Positions 11,531 through 22,568 of a stretch of DNA of 64,000 nucleotides are shown one piece after another. The DNA lies in contig JASSKH010000028.1 of NCBI GenBank assembly GCA_031763025.1, positions 7,451,324-7,515,323 of the forward strand, read 5' to 3'. The translations under genes were made by a program, and so were the position numbers. The number at the start of each line of letters is the position of its first letter. Within the stretch, counting starts at the first letter, position 1. The stretch comes from Macrocystis pyrifera. Its lineage: Eukaryota; Sar; Phaeophyceae; Laminariales; Laminariaceae. Below the pieces are notes generated by a model that worked only from the letters and a program-made list of their open reading frames with translations, was not told where the DNA came from and searched no databases.

Positions 11531-13039
11531 TAGGCATGGGAATGGATTCGTTTTGGACGTAAAAAAATGTCCAGTCTATTCGAGAATCCGTTCCAAAAAA
11601 AGGGAAAGAACAATGCTTGAAAATAGTCTGCCACCACCCTATTTACTTGGTTTTAGAATTCATTCACGTGTAGCACCGAATACCTGATTCCTTCAAACAG
11701 GAAACGAATTGGATGATAGCGATCGACAGACGCCTCCCATCAATGGAGGATCTGGTGACAGGGTGTGTTTTGATCTGCAGATTTTTTCCCGTCTATGTGG
11801 AAATATGCGGGAAAAATCGATTTTTCAGTTTGTATCGTATCTTTCTGTCTAGGGAACAAATATTTGACACTCCGAGAAAATCTTAAATCAGTCACCAAAT
11901 GCACCAGGACTTTGCGCACACAGCAATGCAATCCGCACCTGAATCCGACAAGCAGCCGACAAGAAAATTGGTACAGGAGTTGACCCCCTTTTGATGAGTC
12001 AATTGTTGATGGGAAATTCGACAAAAAATATCCCCAGATATCAAAAAAGGACGTCCAGTCTTCACTGTATCGGGCAAACGGTGCCAGACATGAACGCGGT
12101 CGCACGCCGAGCGATCGCCGTCACACCCGGTGTCATCGCCGCAGCGAAGACCATCTGTGATCGGGCCTTGATGCAGCGGGAAGCGAGTTGCCCCTAACGT
12201 TCAGATGCGAACGCATCACTATTGTTTGTCTCACCTGAGAAAACGATCGAGTAAAAACACTCCACCGTACCACCCTGTCCGGAAATATGGGAGTGGTTTA
12301 ATAATAAATATGAAAATAAGCAGTTCCTTACATTTCCGACAGGGTGGTAGGTACGTACGAGTACATATCGCAGCACCATGCAGATTTCAGGCGCGTGGTG
12401 AATGAAGCCTTGGCCGCAAGGCGCAAGCCCAGCTGCACGCACAGCAACAACTTCTCCGTGAGCTAGAGGTGGGGCGCGCTCCCACGAAGGTGCAGGCAGC
12501 GCCGTCGAAATCTCTGTCTCGGCGAAGTGCAGTACAGCAACACGCAACCGATTGTCGATGCTGGGTATGGATACAGTCTTCTTGTTGTTTACACGTGCCC
12601 AACAGCAGTGAACCAGGACCACATACTGCGACTTGATCTGCACAAGATGTGTTTCACAGGGGGGGGGCAGCATTCTCGTGCTGCCGGTCGCCAATCCCAA
12701 GCCCCCCCCTGGAACGTGCGATTCGTTCACGCTCGCGCGTCCGTGTCTACGCTGCTGCTCTACGCTCTGGGCTTGGTTGTGCGCTGTCCTGCAGTATGTT
12801 TCGTGCAATAAGCAAGGCTGACTTTTGTTCAGCTACAGCTCAATGCCACAACATCGATGCCGGCTCTGTTATTTATTATTATTTTTGAGAGGCAGCATCG
12901 TAGAACGGATTTTTTGGTCGCAAAAAGGTTTTTTCCCACGCACGGATTGGTTAATTTCCTAAAGATCTTTTCCCCCAGATGACGACCATGTGACCTTCTC
13001 TGTCTTTTACGTACTAAAACGAATCCATTCCCTCCCCTA
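11531..13039 (+). mobile_element. TIR transposon, copy T1 (1,509 bp)
   Basis: The ends are inverted repeats of about 35 bp: TAGGCATGGGAATGGATTCG at the left and TAGGGGAGGGAATGGATTCG read inward from the right. The 5-bp duplication ACAGT flanks it (11,526-11,530 and 13,040-13,044). The paralogous locus has a single ACAGT at 52,613-52,617 with matching flanks and no insert, proving insertion. Inside are an 80-bp TA-flanked miniature element (12,269-12,348) and short frames: a minus-strand frame of about 200 codons (12,194-12,808) and a plus-strand frame ending in MNAVARRAIAVTPGVIAAAK. No transposase motif was recognised, so it is probably non-autonomous. Its class is unassigned: 5-bp duplications are known for Transib-type elements and for LTR elements, but these ends match neither obviously. 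Confidence 0.93.
12269..12348. mobile_element. 80-bp TA-flanked miniature element nested in T1
   Basis: The termini ACCACCCTGTCCGGAAATAT and, inward from the right, ACCACCCTGTCGGAAATGTA are near-perfect inverted repeats. Trimming one base puts TA on each side, as for Tc1/mariner-type miniature elements. The same insertion is in T2 (about 14,619-14,698), so it entered before the T1/T2 split. Confidence 0.65.
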
Positions 13040-13289
13040 ACAGTAGAGTTTTTCCATGCCATAGCATCCCGAGTCGGCCGAATCAACCTAGAGTACTTCC
13101 TAGCACAGCATCCCGAGCCGGCCGAACCAACCTCCAGCAGTCTTACCAAGCATGGCACCCAAGCACTGATCACTGGCTTAAGTGGGAGGGTCGGCTTTAG
13201 GCGCCAAGAACAACACCTTCCTCAAATATCCACTATCAAGGTGCGACCACGTCTCAACAATGGTGTACCCGGATCGATAGAGTTGTAGA

Positions 13290-13830
13290 TTTATGGAAGG
13301 ATTTCTGATCCGGGGATGGGGGACCTTTTCCTCACCAGGTGGCGCTGGCTCCACAAACCCCAGCCAATCAGCAATCAGCCAGTGGGGTTGGGGGTTTCAT
13401 ACCGTGCGGGGCGATATCGACCCGGAGAGCGACCGCTTCCTTTCGTCCCCATTGTGTTTGAGTTTCGGATGTATGGAAGCATTTATGATCCGGGGATAGG
13501 AACTAAGCCTCCCCGGGTGGTGCTGGCTCTACAAACCCCAGGCGATGAGCAATATGCTAGTGCGGTTGGGGTTTCCACACCATGCGGGGTGGTATCGACC
13601 CGGGAAGCCGTCTCTTTCGTCCCCGGTTTGTTGGAGTTGCACATGTGTGGAAAATATTTATGATCCAGAGATGGGATCATATCCTCCCTGGGTGGATCTA
13701 GCTGCACGGAACCCCGCCAAACAACAATCAGCTAGTGGGGTCGGGATTTCCACACCGTGCGGGGCGGTATCGACTCGGGGGGTCACCGCCGTCCCCGGTT
13801 TGTTGGAGTTGCAAATTTCAGTTGGAGGAG
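13290..13830 (+). repeat. Tandem repeat, unit about 175 bp, three-plus units
   Basis: The word GATCCGGGGATGG or a variant occurs at 13,308, 13,488 and 13,662, each followed by CTCC-GGGTGG, GTGGGGTTGGGG, CCGTGCGGGG and GTCCCCGGTTTGTTGGAGTT. It fills most of the spacer between T1 and T2. The paralogous array is at 52,860-53,410. Frames are inconsistent between units, so it is not taken as coding. Confidence 0.88.
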
Positions 13831-13928
13831 TAGCAAGGGTAAAATGCTAAACTGGCTGGACACAACTATTTAGGCGAGCCGCCTAGTAAAGTATATACCA
13901 GGTACGTATCATCATCCTCTACTACTGT

Positions 13929-15439
13929 TAGAGGAGGGAATGGATTCGTTTTAGTTCGTAAAAAAAAGGAATGTCTCATGGTCGTCATCTGGGGCAAAAA
14001 AACTTCAGGAAATTAACCAATCCGATGTTGGGAATAAAAACTTTGCCGCCGAAAAATCCGTTCTACGATGCTGCCTCTCAAAAATAAAATATATAGCAGT
14101 GCCGGCGTCGATGTTGTGGCGTTGAGCTGTAGCTGAAAAAAAGTCAGCCTTGCTTATTGCACGAAACATACTGCAGGACAGCGCACAACCAAGCCCAGAG
14201 CGTAGAGCAGCAGCGTAGACACGGACGCGCGAGCGTGAACGAATCGCACGTTCCAGGGGGGGGCTTGGGATTGGCGACCGGCAGCACGAGAATGCTGCCC
14301 CCCCCTGTGAAACACATCTTGTGCAGATCAAGTCGCAGTATGTGGTCCTGGTTCACTGCTGTTGGGCACGTGTAAACAACAAGAAGACTGTATCCATACC
14401 CAGCATCGACAATCGGTTGCGTGTTGCTGTACTGCACTTCGCCGAGACAGAGATTTCGACGGCGCTGCCTGCACCTTCGTGGAAGCGCGCCCCACCTCTA
14501 GCTCACGGAGAAGTTGTTGCTGTGCGTGCAGCTGGGCTTGCGCCTTGCGGCCAAGGCTTCATTCACCACGCGCCTGAAATCTGCATGGTGCTGCGATATG
14601 TACTCGTACGTACCTACCACCCTGTCGGAAATGTAAGGAACTGCTTATTTTCATATTTATTATTAAACCACTCCCATATTTCCGGACAGGGTGGTACGGT
14701 GGAGTGTTTTTACTCGATCGTTTTCTCAGGTGAGACAAACAATAGTGATGCGTTCGCATCTGAACGTTAGGGGCAACTCGCTTCCCGCTGCATCAAGGCC
14801 CGATCACAGATGGTCTTCGCTGCGGCGATGACACCGGGTGTGACGGCGATCGCTCGGCGTGCGACCGCGTTCATGTCTGGCACCGTTTGCCCGATACAGT
14901 GAAGACTGGGCGTCCTTTTTTGATATCTGGGGATATTTTTTGTCGAATTTCCCATCAACAATTGACTCATCAAAAGGGGGTCAACTCCTGTACCAATTTT
15001 CTTGTCGGCTGCTTGTCGGATTCAGGTGCGGATTGCATTGCTGTGTGCGCAAAGTCCTGGTGTATTGGTGACTGATTTAAGATTTTCTCGGAGTGTCAAA
15101 TATTTATTCCCTAGACAGAAAGATACGACACAACCTGAAAAATCGATTTTTCCCGCATATTTCCACAAAAATAGACGAGAAAAAGTCTGCAGATCAAATC
15201 ACACCCTGTCACCAGATCATTCTCCATTGATGGAAGGTGCCTGTCGATCGCCATCATCCAATTCGTTTCCTGTGTGAAGGAATCAGGTGTTCGGTGCTAC
15301 ACGTGAATGTAGTCTAAAACCAAGTAAATAGGGTGGTGGCCGACTATTTTCAAGCATTGTTCTTTCCCTTTTTTTGGAACGGATTCTCGAATAGACTGGA
15401 CTTTTTTTTTCGTCCAAAACGAATCTGTTCCCATGCCTG
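13929..15439 (-). mobile_element. TIR transposon, copy T2 (1,511 bp), inverted relative to T1
   Basis: This is the reverse complement of T1 with few differences; the reading frames compared differ by isolated residues. Target duplication ACTGT lies at 13,924-13,928 and 15,440-15,444. This is the complement of the ACAGT that flanks T1, so both copies used the same pentamer in the same orientation relative to the element. The empty site is ACTGT at 53,515-53,519. A homopolymer (9 G in T1 at 12,659-12,667, 8 C in T2) shifts the longest internal frame, and the 200-codon frame of T1 is shortened to about 150 here. No transposase recognised. Confidence 0.93.
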
Positions 15440-15444
15440 ACTGT

Positions 15445-15742
15445 AGGCGAATCGCCCTTTTCAGACGACTTCGGCACAGAACGAAATAAAACCAGGTACA
15501 TGCCCCCCCTGGCCACGCAACGGGAGTCCTTTCTTTTCGCAACGGCAGCAGCTTTCGGGTCGATATACACCTCATTCAAGTATTTTGGTGGCCTTCGGTT
15601 GGTTGGAAAGTACACCGAAGCCAGCAGTAACGACGAGCCGTGCCACATGCCGTTGCGCAGAGCCAAAATAGCTTTAAATAGGACCGATATATACCCAGAG
15701 GACAGACGGCCAAGTAAGTTCATAGTCGAGGTTCGTGGCTGA
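15445..15742 (+). pseudogene. Broken copy of the unknown frame at 53,523-53,950
   Basis: It matches the intact frame at 53,523-53,950 (for example TSFKYFGGLRL, HMPLRRAK, RPSKFIVEVRG). It is shifted by an extra base near 15,530 and ends at TGA 15,740-15,742, where the other copy has AGA. Similarity continues beyond the stop to CYASDF near 15,850. Function unknown. Confidence 0.45.
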
Positions 15743-16393
15743 GCGATAATTTTTTACACGCCATGTTCGGGGGTCCTACAGAAGGTTATATTATTTGCGC
15801 TCGTATTGATAGTAGGTGTCGTAGTGTCCGGCGATCCTTCTTCATGTTATGCGAGTGATTTTTTACTACAGTACAGTAAGGTGCAGGCGGTATGATACCA
15901 CAAAGCACGAACATCATCTGGTTACATACAATCACTCGTACCTGGTAGCAGATTTCAAACGCTCTTTACCCCCACCCCCACCCCCACCCCCCCCTCTCTC
16001 TCTCCTCCCCTTCCCCCTCCCGCCCTCCCCCTCTCCCCTTCCCGCTCCCCTCTCTCTTCTCTGTTTGTTTCGGACGGTCGACGCCATTTATTAATTTAGA
16101 ATAGGACATGATGATGAAACAAACTGGCGAGGGTAGACCCATTTGAGCGAATGATGGCGGCTGGAGCGCTTGATCACCCCTGGCTCTCCACGAAGGGTCC
16201 GAGCATGGCCGACCACGACCTCGGGTTGGGACCTATCGTGAAGAAGCTCCGATTGTCAAATGACGGGAGAAATATTTTTGCGAGCTGCGATCGATCCAGT
16301 CGGTGAGAAGCGAAGTCCTCGGAGCGTGCGGGGAGGAGGGGGGAGGGGAGGGGAGGAGGGTATGGAGCAGGCGGGCCACCACTGAGATGTGGC

Positions 16394-16492
16394 CAGTTGC
16401 TGGGGGCAAAAAAGCTAAATACAAGCCTGGGGATGGGGAAAGGGACGGCGACTTCATCATTTTGCTCGCAGCCAACATGTACCTTGCCTACG
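16394..16492 (+). other. Possible exon with GTATGT donor (paired with 57,870-57,968)
   Basis: Both duplication copies read GERDGDFIILLAANM-LAYG and then a GTATGT donor. Of the few differences, several are third-position changes (TTG/CTG, GCA/GCG), which hints at former coding. Upstream frames differ by an indel. No family recognised. Confidence 0.3.
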
Positions 16493-18052
16493 GTATGTGT
16501 GTACGAAGAGAAGTACCCTGGTGTGATGGTGATGGATTTTGTTTTTCCGGCACGGAATGTTTCCGCCGGTTTCGAGAGCGGTATAATAAGTCAGGATTGC
16601 TATAGGAGTACTGGCTTTATTTCGAGGGGGGAGGTATTGTGTTCTCCGCACATCCGTGTATATACGCGTAGCGTGATTGTGTTTGTATGAATCGATGGCG
16701 CAGAGGGAAGAAGGGCGCAGGAGGTGCTGCGAACAAGCCGGTAGCTAAGACTAAGGGCTCGTACTTTTGCCCTTTACAAGTGTCGACAGGCGACAAAAAT
16801 GGAGGACACGATATATACGTGTCGTGTGATTCGCTCGGAACTCGCGTTAGTTTTTTCCTGGTGCTTAACCATAGAGCCATGAACACCCCAAGTCGCCGCC
16901 AACGCCGAACCTTCTATCATTGCTGAGGGATTTTTCAACTGTTGGCCAGCAAGAAAAGCGCCTGCTATTGTGTGCTCCGCTCCGTCGGTGTTTTTTTTTT
17001 TTTTTTAGCTTCAAGCCTCTCGGCAATCACTATTTCTGCTGTATGTCGCAGGAGTACGTACAGGTAGTGAGAAGGTGTGGACGGTGTACCGGCAGACCAA
17101 CCTGTGGCCCGCCAGAACTAATTGTAGAACGGCATCCGAAAACGAAGAGCGGAGGTCAGCGACTCGCAGTCAGTAGTACTTGTACTTCGTACGTATACGT
17201 CATGGTTTTTTACCTGTTGTGAATTCAGTTGTTTTGTCTGGGAAGCCGAAGCCGTCTTTGCTGCCAGAGGTGGCGCAGCACAGGTGACCGGAACCACCCC
17301 CTTCCCCCCCCCGCATATTGGGGTATAAGCACTTCCTTGTTTGGACAGTGAAAAATGTAGCAAATCTCACAACAAGGTGTCGACAACCTCTACGCTTGGT
17401 ACGGCTAATGGTATGCAACATTGTTCCATGTCTCCACAAGGATGTTTTTACGTTCTCACTGTACAAGGAGCGAGTCCTGACCACCTCTGCACGTAAAATG
17501 CTCCGGATGAAGCGAAACAGAAAGAAAACGACGCACGGGTACTACCTGCAGGTAGCGTGTCATCGCACTTTTGTTGAACGCCTGCCACTCGGTTTCTCAC
17601 AGTAAACGCCGTACCGGTCTGGCTAGACGAAATGACCACCCAGCTGTTCTGTCCCCCCCTCCCCCCCCACACCCTTCGTTCTCCTTGAATGGGCTCTGCT
17701 TTCCTTCGCACGGCGTTGGTGGTTTCCAACACTCTCTTCCCCCCCCCTGCCCCCCTTCCCCCGCGATGACTGCCGCCGTTTGTTTTCGGTGTCGCACCCC
17801 CCCACGATTCAGATGGTCCTGGCGAAGATAGTTACCTTGCAGTCGGACCCCAAAGCATAGATTGAGGAGCCAGTCACGGGTGGAAGAAGTTGCTGTGTGC
17901 GGCGTGACTCGTCGCGGTATGCTGGGGCTTTGTTCGTCTACTGTGGAGGTAGCTCTCCGTAGAACTCAACAGCTTCCAGTAGACACCCAGTAGCTTCCGA
18001 CATAGTAGTAGGCATAGTATTAGTAGTGTAATACACGGTTTTTGGGCCCATC

Positions 18053-18304
18053 ATGGGTTCTGCAGTACTATGCAGTACTATGCCCCCCCTAATGGTGAAG
18101 TACTGTACCAGTAAAGCTGTCTGGCTGTACTGGCTCGATGCTCCTGAGGAAACGATAAAAGAGATTATGAGAATTATGAGAAACACGAAACACAAGCAAA
18201 TCTTGCTTGAAAACGAAAAACTGAGGTTACGGATGGATGACTTGCGCAAAAGCCACAACAGTGACCGAACGCCGCGAAATCGAGCACCGCCCTTTATGAC
18301 ATAG
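18053..18304 (+). other. Possible coiled-coil exon (paired with 59,820-60,095)
   Basis: The frame of 83 codons contains a charged heptad-like stretch, KHKQILLENEKLRLRMDDLR, preceded by WLDAPEETIKEIMRI. Copy 2 keeps the frame with several residue changes and then diverges at an indel. It could be a leucine-zipper-like remnant; no basic region or other domain is visible. Confidence 0.25.
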
Positions 18305-18870
18305 GTGGTGCGTGAGAGGAGCGCCACGCTGGAAATGTCCGTCGTCGGCAGGCAGCATTTGTCGAACGCTGTTTCGGTGTGTGGTGTGTGGGATATTCTA
18401 ACTTCAGAAAGCGGAAATCAGTACCCAAGACCTTTAGTGATACCCAAGTACCGTTCGAGAGAAACATGCAGCTCCTACTGAGACAAGCAGCATGGAAATT
18501 TTTCGACTGGTGTGATGATGCAGCACACATACAATAGCAGTCTCACATCCTGGTCACACCTGGAACATGTAGAGTTAATTTCTATGCCACGTGACCTCGT
18601 TTGTGAGTTGACCTGAAATGGACGTGTCGGAAGCTGTGTTTTTCCTGTTGCACCGCGCGTGCTCATGACTGCCACGAAGTTTTTTGTTTTGGAAACCCAT
18701 GATTCGAATATCAACTTAGATTTAGGCACACGGGGAAGGTGGCGGGCGATAACGCCGTCTTGCTGTTCTCGACGGACCTCGTGAGGAAGTTGACTCCGCG
18801 GTAAAAGCTGCTCGAGGGCGATATCGTACTTGTATTTTTACCTGTTAATTTGTTTTTCTAAATGTGAAAC

Positions 18871-19650
18871 ACGCCTCGGCATTATAAAACTTTTCCGCTC
18901 CGACCCGCGGCCTTAACATGAGGCCGAGGAAACTCAAGCACGATATATACACGCCTCGGCACGAATAAATCTTCGCTGCTCCAACCCCGGCCTCAAGAGG
19001 AGGCCGAGCAATCTCGAGCACGAGATATACACGCCTCGGCACTATAAAACTTCTCTGCTCCGACTCCCGGCCTTAACATGAGGCCGAGGAAACTCAAGCA
19101 CGATACATGCCTCGGCAAAACAAAACTCCCCTGCTTCGGCCCGTGGCCTTAACATGAGGCCGAGGAAACTCAAGCGCGATATATACACGCCTCGGCGCTA
19201 TAACACTTCTCTGCTCCGACTCCCGTCCCTAACACGAGGCCGAGGAAACCCAAGCACGATACACGCCTCGGCAAAACAAAACTCCCCTGCTCCCGACCCG
19301 TGGCCTTGACATGAGGCCGAGGAAACCCAAGCACGATATATACACGCCTCGGCACTGCACAACTTCTCTGCTCTGACTCCCGTCCCTAACACATGAGGCC
19401 GAGGAAACCCAAGCACTATACACACCTCGGCACTGCACAACTTATCTGCTCCGATTCCCGTCCTTAACATGAGGCCGAGGAAACTCGAACACGATATGTA
19501 CACGCCTCGGCACTATACGAATTCTGTGCTCCGACTCCCGGCCTTAACATGAGGCCGAGGCAACCCAGCAAGATACACGCCTAGGCGAAAACAAAACTCC
19601 CTGCTCCGGCTCCTGGACTTAACATGAGGTGGAGGAAACTCAAGCACGAC
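18871..19650 (+). repeat. Hairpin-bearing satellite, 80/76-bp units (copy 1)
   Basis: About ten units each start GCCTCGGC and contain a later complementary AGGCCGAGG, so each unit can fold into a hairpin. Starts at 18,873, 18,953, 19,033, 19,109, 19,189 and 19,265 give spacings of 80, 80, 76, 80 and 76. The short units carry CTCGGCAAAACAAAACTC in place of the CTCGGCACTATAAAAC type. Minus-strand frames through it (IVLEFPRPHVKA type) are a by-product of the repetition. Unit order differs in the second array at 60,668-61,450. Confidence 0.9.
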
Positions 19651-19919
19651 GTGGGAACTCTCACGCGGCGATTGGCCCGACATGCAACTCCGGCTGTGGG
19701 GCATCTAAACCCCTCTCAGAAAAGAAGAATCAAGAAGAACACTCTTCACCCACCCACCGCCTAGTCACCCGCCACTCAACCACTTACTACCCAACCACCC
19801 ACCCAACGCCCAACCGCCTGCCTAACTCACACAATATCCCCGCAGCTACACCTACCCACCCACTCACTCATCCACTCTACTCCCCACTCCACCCACCCCA
19901 CACCACCACCTCACACAGC

Positions 19920-20051
19920 ATGTGTCCCTTCAACTCGGTTTTCTGCGTTAAACAAACTTGCTGTCGCTTCCGATGCACCCGCGGATGTTACAAACTCGCG
20001 AGTTTTTGTAGTACAGTACCCGACACATGCTGCTATCCACCTGTCGCATAG
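19920..20051 (+). CDS. Candidate 43-residue Cys-rich peptide (paired with 61,933-62,064)
   Basis: The frame starts MCPFNSVFCVKQTCC and ends CSTVPDTCCYPPVA, with nine cysteines in 43 residues. Copy 2 keeps it with one residue change (Arg to Ser). The surrounding DNA is almost equally conserved, so this is not evidence of selection. There is no signal peptide. Most likely chance, but cheap to test. Confidence 0.15.
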   Translation: MCPFNSVFCVKQTCCRFRCTRGCYKLASFCSTVPDTCCYPPVA

Positions 20052-20412
20052 AGACGGGACCACTATAGTAGGCTTTCACGAGACCTCGCCCAAGGCTTCT
20101 CAAAGCACCACAGCGGATACTATAGCATACACGTTCTATAAAACACTGCCTTGGCCCCCCGTCTACCATTCTCCCATCACCCCCCCTCGTCGACTACAGA
20201 CGGTGGCAAAACTCTACCAGTACACCGCCACCAATCTTGCGTAGCCACCAAGGCGCAGGACACCAAAACGTGTCTCAGCGCTGACAATTTTACATTGTAC
20301 GCTACCCTTTGTCGTGAACATTTCTGTTTGCAGTATTACCGCTACTGCTACTGCTGCTGCTGCCACTCTACGAACTAGAGAAAACAGTCCAAACGCCACG
20401 CGCTACTTAGAC

Positions 20413-20670
20413 ATGGCGAAGGTGAAGAACGATGGGTTGGATTGTCCAATCATGTTCCCCGATGAGTTTCGCGCGGTAACCTACGAGCAGTACCGCAAAC
20501 GTCACTTTGTCCGCCACCACTCGATGTCTCCGCCGCCACGCCACCCCCCACACCCGTCACTCTCGCCGCGTCGTACGCCGCTACCGCCACACCAATCACC
20601 CTCCGCCGTCTACAGTGCGCCATGCCTACGTTGTCTGTGTACCTCTGTTGGCTTGACCCTGACGCTTTGA
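20413..20670 (+). other. Unrecognised frame conserved in both duplication copies
   Basis: The frame begins MAKVKNDGLDCP, FPDEFRAVTYEQYRKRHF and becomes Pro/Arg/His-rich. Copy 2 (62,426-62,683) keeps it open with a few changes (Met to Ile, Pro to Arg, Ser to Pro). The first 40 residues look protein-like and the rest low-complexity. No domain recognised. Confidence 0.25.
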
Positions 20671-21137
20671 CAGGCTTTGTACGGTGTATCGCGAGTTATT
20701 ATCATCCAACAGCTTCAAATATCCCCTGCTGCCCCCTCCGGGTTTATTAAAACGGGCAAAAATCGCGTTAAATGCCGAGAATGTCTGCGCGTTTCAAACA
20801 TCTCACCCCCGTTCAGACGTTCCCAACACGGGGAAAACGCTGTACTGTCCAAAATCTTTTCGCGCCTCTAGTACCTCCCTCCTTGTCCAAGGTTCTTAAC
20901 ACGGGCAAAAAAACGAGGGAATTAACAAAGTTTTTTGTGCGCTTCAAATACCCCCCCCCCCCTCCCTCGGAGGTTCCGATTTCGGGAAAAAAAAAAACGC
21001 CGTATATGTAAAAAAATGGCCGAGTGCACCAAATAACTCCCTTCCCTTGCGGGATACTCAGCACCGGAAAACACGCGGGAAATGGCATTAAATGTCACAT
21101 CGTCGGTGTGCTTAAAATATCATGCCCCCAACCGCTT

Positions 21138-21362
21138 CGACACTGTCATCCATATGCAAGAAAGTTCGCCTCATAAGCCATTCTTAGTAAGATACAGCCC
21201 AACCTTCATGCTACTTGCCCAACAACCTCACGGCTCTTCGCGCTTGGTGCAAGCAATGTCTTCCTAGTCGATGAAAACCCGACATGCTCCGTCCGGGCAC
21301 CGTCAGGATGCGAGAGTCGATGGTCATACGACTACGGCCTATGCATGACATTAGTACCCCCC
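21138..21362 (+). mobile_element. Poly(C)-ended repeat, copy P1 (5'-truncated)
   Basis: Corresponds to the 3' half of the family described at 56,531-57,084: GCGCTTGGTGCAAGCAATG, CCCGACATGCTCCGTCC, GGTCATACGACTACGGCC, TGCATGACATTAGTAC, then C-rich sequence. It is shared with duplication copy 2 (63,150-63,384), so it predates the duplication. The C run is longer there (17 C). Confidence 0.85.
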
Positions 21363-21439
21363 TCCCCCCTCCCCTCCTTAGCACGGGGCGAACACGCGGT
21401 GAAAACTGCGTCCATCCATCCAGCACCACATCTTCAGAC

Positions 21440-22000
21440 CCACGGTGCGACGGCGAAAAACACATCATGCTGCTCTCCATGCCGCGCCCGGTCCGGCGTT
21501 CGATTCGAGCTGGGACAAAAATCGTTGCACCGTGGAGGCAGAAAATAGCGCACGGAAATCGTTCGTAAGTTCCGGGGAGGAGTGGGCGGCAACAACGAGT
21601 CGCCATCGTTCGAATGGCGAAACATGTCGGGAGCATAATTTGATTCGCTACCGTTTTTTGAGCACTTTCAAAAGGTGAGTACCTTCCGTTTCGCCGGGCG
21701 TGGGACCAAAAGAAGAAGGAGAAAACAAGAACGTTACTGAGTATCATGTTGGGATTTGTTGAAGATTCTTCTTGGGATGCCACGCATCTCAAAGCAACGC
21801 TCACGAGCTTCGAGCAACATACAAGGGGTTCTAAGCGTTTGCGCAGCTGTGCCAGAGGTTATGTGTTGAGACCAATGCCTCCTCCCCTTCAACCTGTCAA
21901 ACCGACTAAATCACGGGAATCGGTACGTAGGGAGGTCGCTTTTCGGGTCTCTTTCAGTCAGCGCCTCAGAGCCACTCGGGCGATTATCTCCCCTGTTTAG
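21440..22000 (+). pseudogene. Remnant of a spliced gene, function unknown
   Basis: A first open segment ends LIRYRFLSTFK followed by a GTGAGT donor (about 21,676). A second (21,746-22,000) reads LGFVEDSSWDATHLK, then LRSCARGYVLRPMPPP, and ends at TAG. Copy 2 (63,470-64,000) has the same layout. Differences include several residue changes (T/R, E/V, H/R, T/A) and a 2-base indel upstream that changes frame, so constraint is weak. It may be a decayed transposon gene. Confidence 0.3.
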
Positions 22001-22012
22001 TCGCCGTTATAA

Positions 22013-22568
22013 CAGGGGTGCATGACAAACCCCCCCCCAAAAAAAACAATACAACACCAAATTGCTAACAAGGTCATTAACGAAAAACAAAACCAATGGG
22101 AGTGGAAGTTTTGGACGAAGTTACCCTTTTTTTTTTTAATCATCACTTTTACTTTCCAGCCTAACTCGTAGGAGGTTTTTGCCCTTAGCGATCTTCTGGA
22201 CAAGCCGTGGTTACAGGTGTCGTCCCTTTCCCCCCCCGGTAGGTGCCTTTACTTTTTGTCGCGCATAGGGTTCAGCATTCCCACTGCCCGTCGATTTTCA
22301 TCGAACGTAGATAACTCACGCTCTCGCGCTTTCCGCTTATCATTTTTTTATGCAAGAAAAAGTCCCTACGAGCATGCACTCGGTGAGACTTGAACCCACG
22401 AAATTGATCTTTATAGGCACGCGGACCACCTACCAAGCCACCGGGGACGATATTTATTGAATAGGTTTTGTTACACCTTATTTTATGATTTAGTTTCTAC
22501 TCTCCCCTCCTGTCTGGATCTTGAAAATGGATAGTGGGGTGTCGGAGTTTCGTTTTACCGTGCACCCG
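22013..22568. mobile_element. 'GGGTGCA' TIR element, third copy, with SINE inside
   Basis: The left end CAGGGGTGCATGACAAAC and the right end (inward: CGGGTGCACGGTAAAACGAAA) match the element at 10,760-11,332. Internal words GGACGAAGTTAC and CTGTCTGGATC-TGAAAATGGA are shared. It abuts the right end of duplication copy 1 and is interrupted by an inverted SINE. Confidence 0.5.
22127..22448 (-). mobile_element. tRNA-derived SINE, copy S2
   Basis: Best-preserved head of the family on the minus strand: GTCCCCGGTGGCTTGGTAGG (A-box region) and GTGGGTTCAAGTCTCAC (a T-arm that can pair, B box inside). The body matches S1 (CGCGAGAGCGTGAGT, GTGACCACGG and AGTTAGGCTGGAAAG types), and a tail of T on the plus strand starts at 22,127. 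The 3' acceptor half of a tRNA is missing, so it is not a functional tRNA gene. Confidence 0.75.

Larger units (their letters stand above)
8590..22000 (+). repeat. Segmental duplication, copy 1
   Basis: Blocks in this span recur in the same order and orientation at about 51,560-64,000. Matches include 8,700-8,880 with 51,730-51,900; 9,775-9,910 with 51,978-52,092; 10,750-11,530 with 52,130-52,617; 13,045-13,923 with 52,618-53,515; 15,445-15,900 with 53,520-53,960; and 15,960-22,000 with 57,465-64,000. Unshared blocks are mostly recognisable insertions. This copy carries two extra 1.5-kb transposons, a SINE and a foldback element. The right boundary cannot be fixed because copy 2 runs off the window. 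Confidence 0.92.

Noticed and set aside
12194-12808. 200-codon frame in T1 as the transposase
   Set aside because: It is shortened in T2 by one base in a G/C run, has no catalytic motif or helix-turn-helix that I can see, and composition is Cys/His/Ser-rich without pattern.
19198-19503. Minus-strand frame through the hairpin satellite as a repeat protein
   Set aside because: Unit lengths of 80 and 76 change frame between units and the second array does not keep the same frame. The long frame results from repetition.
22380-22448. SINE head as a functional tRNA gene
   Set aside because: The 3' acceptor half does not pair with GTCCCCG and the sequence continues into a repeated body and tail.
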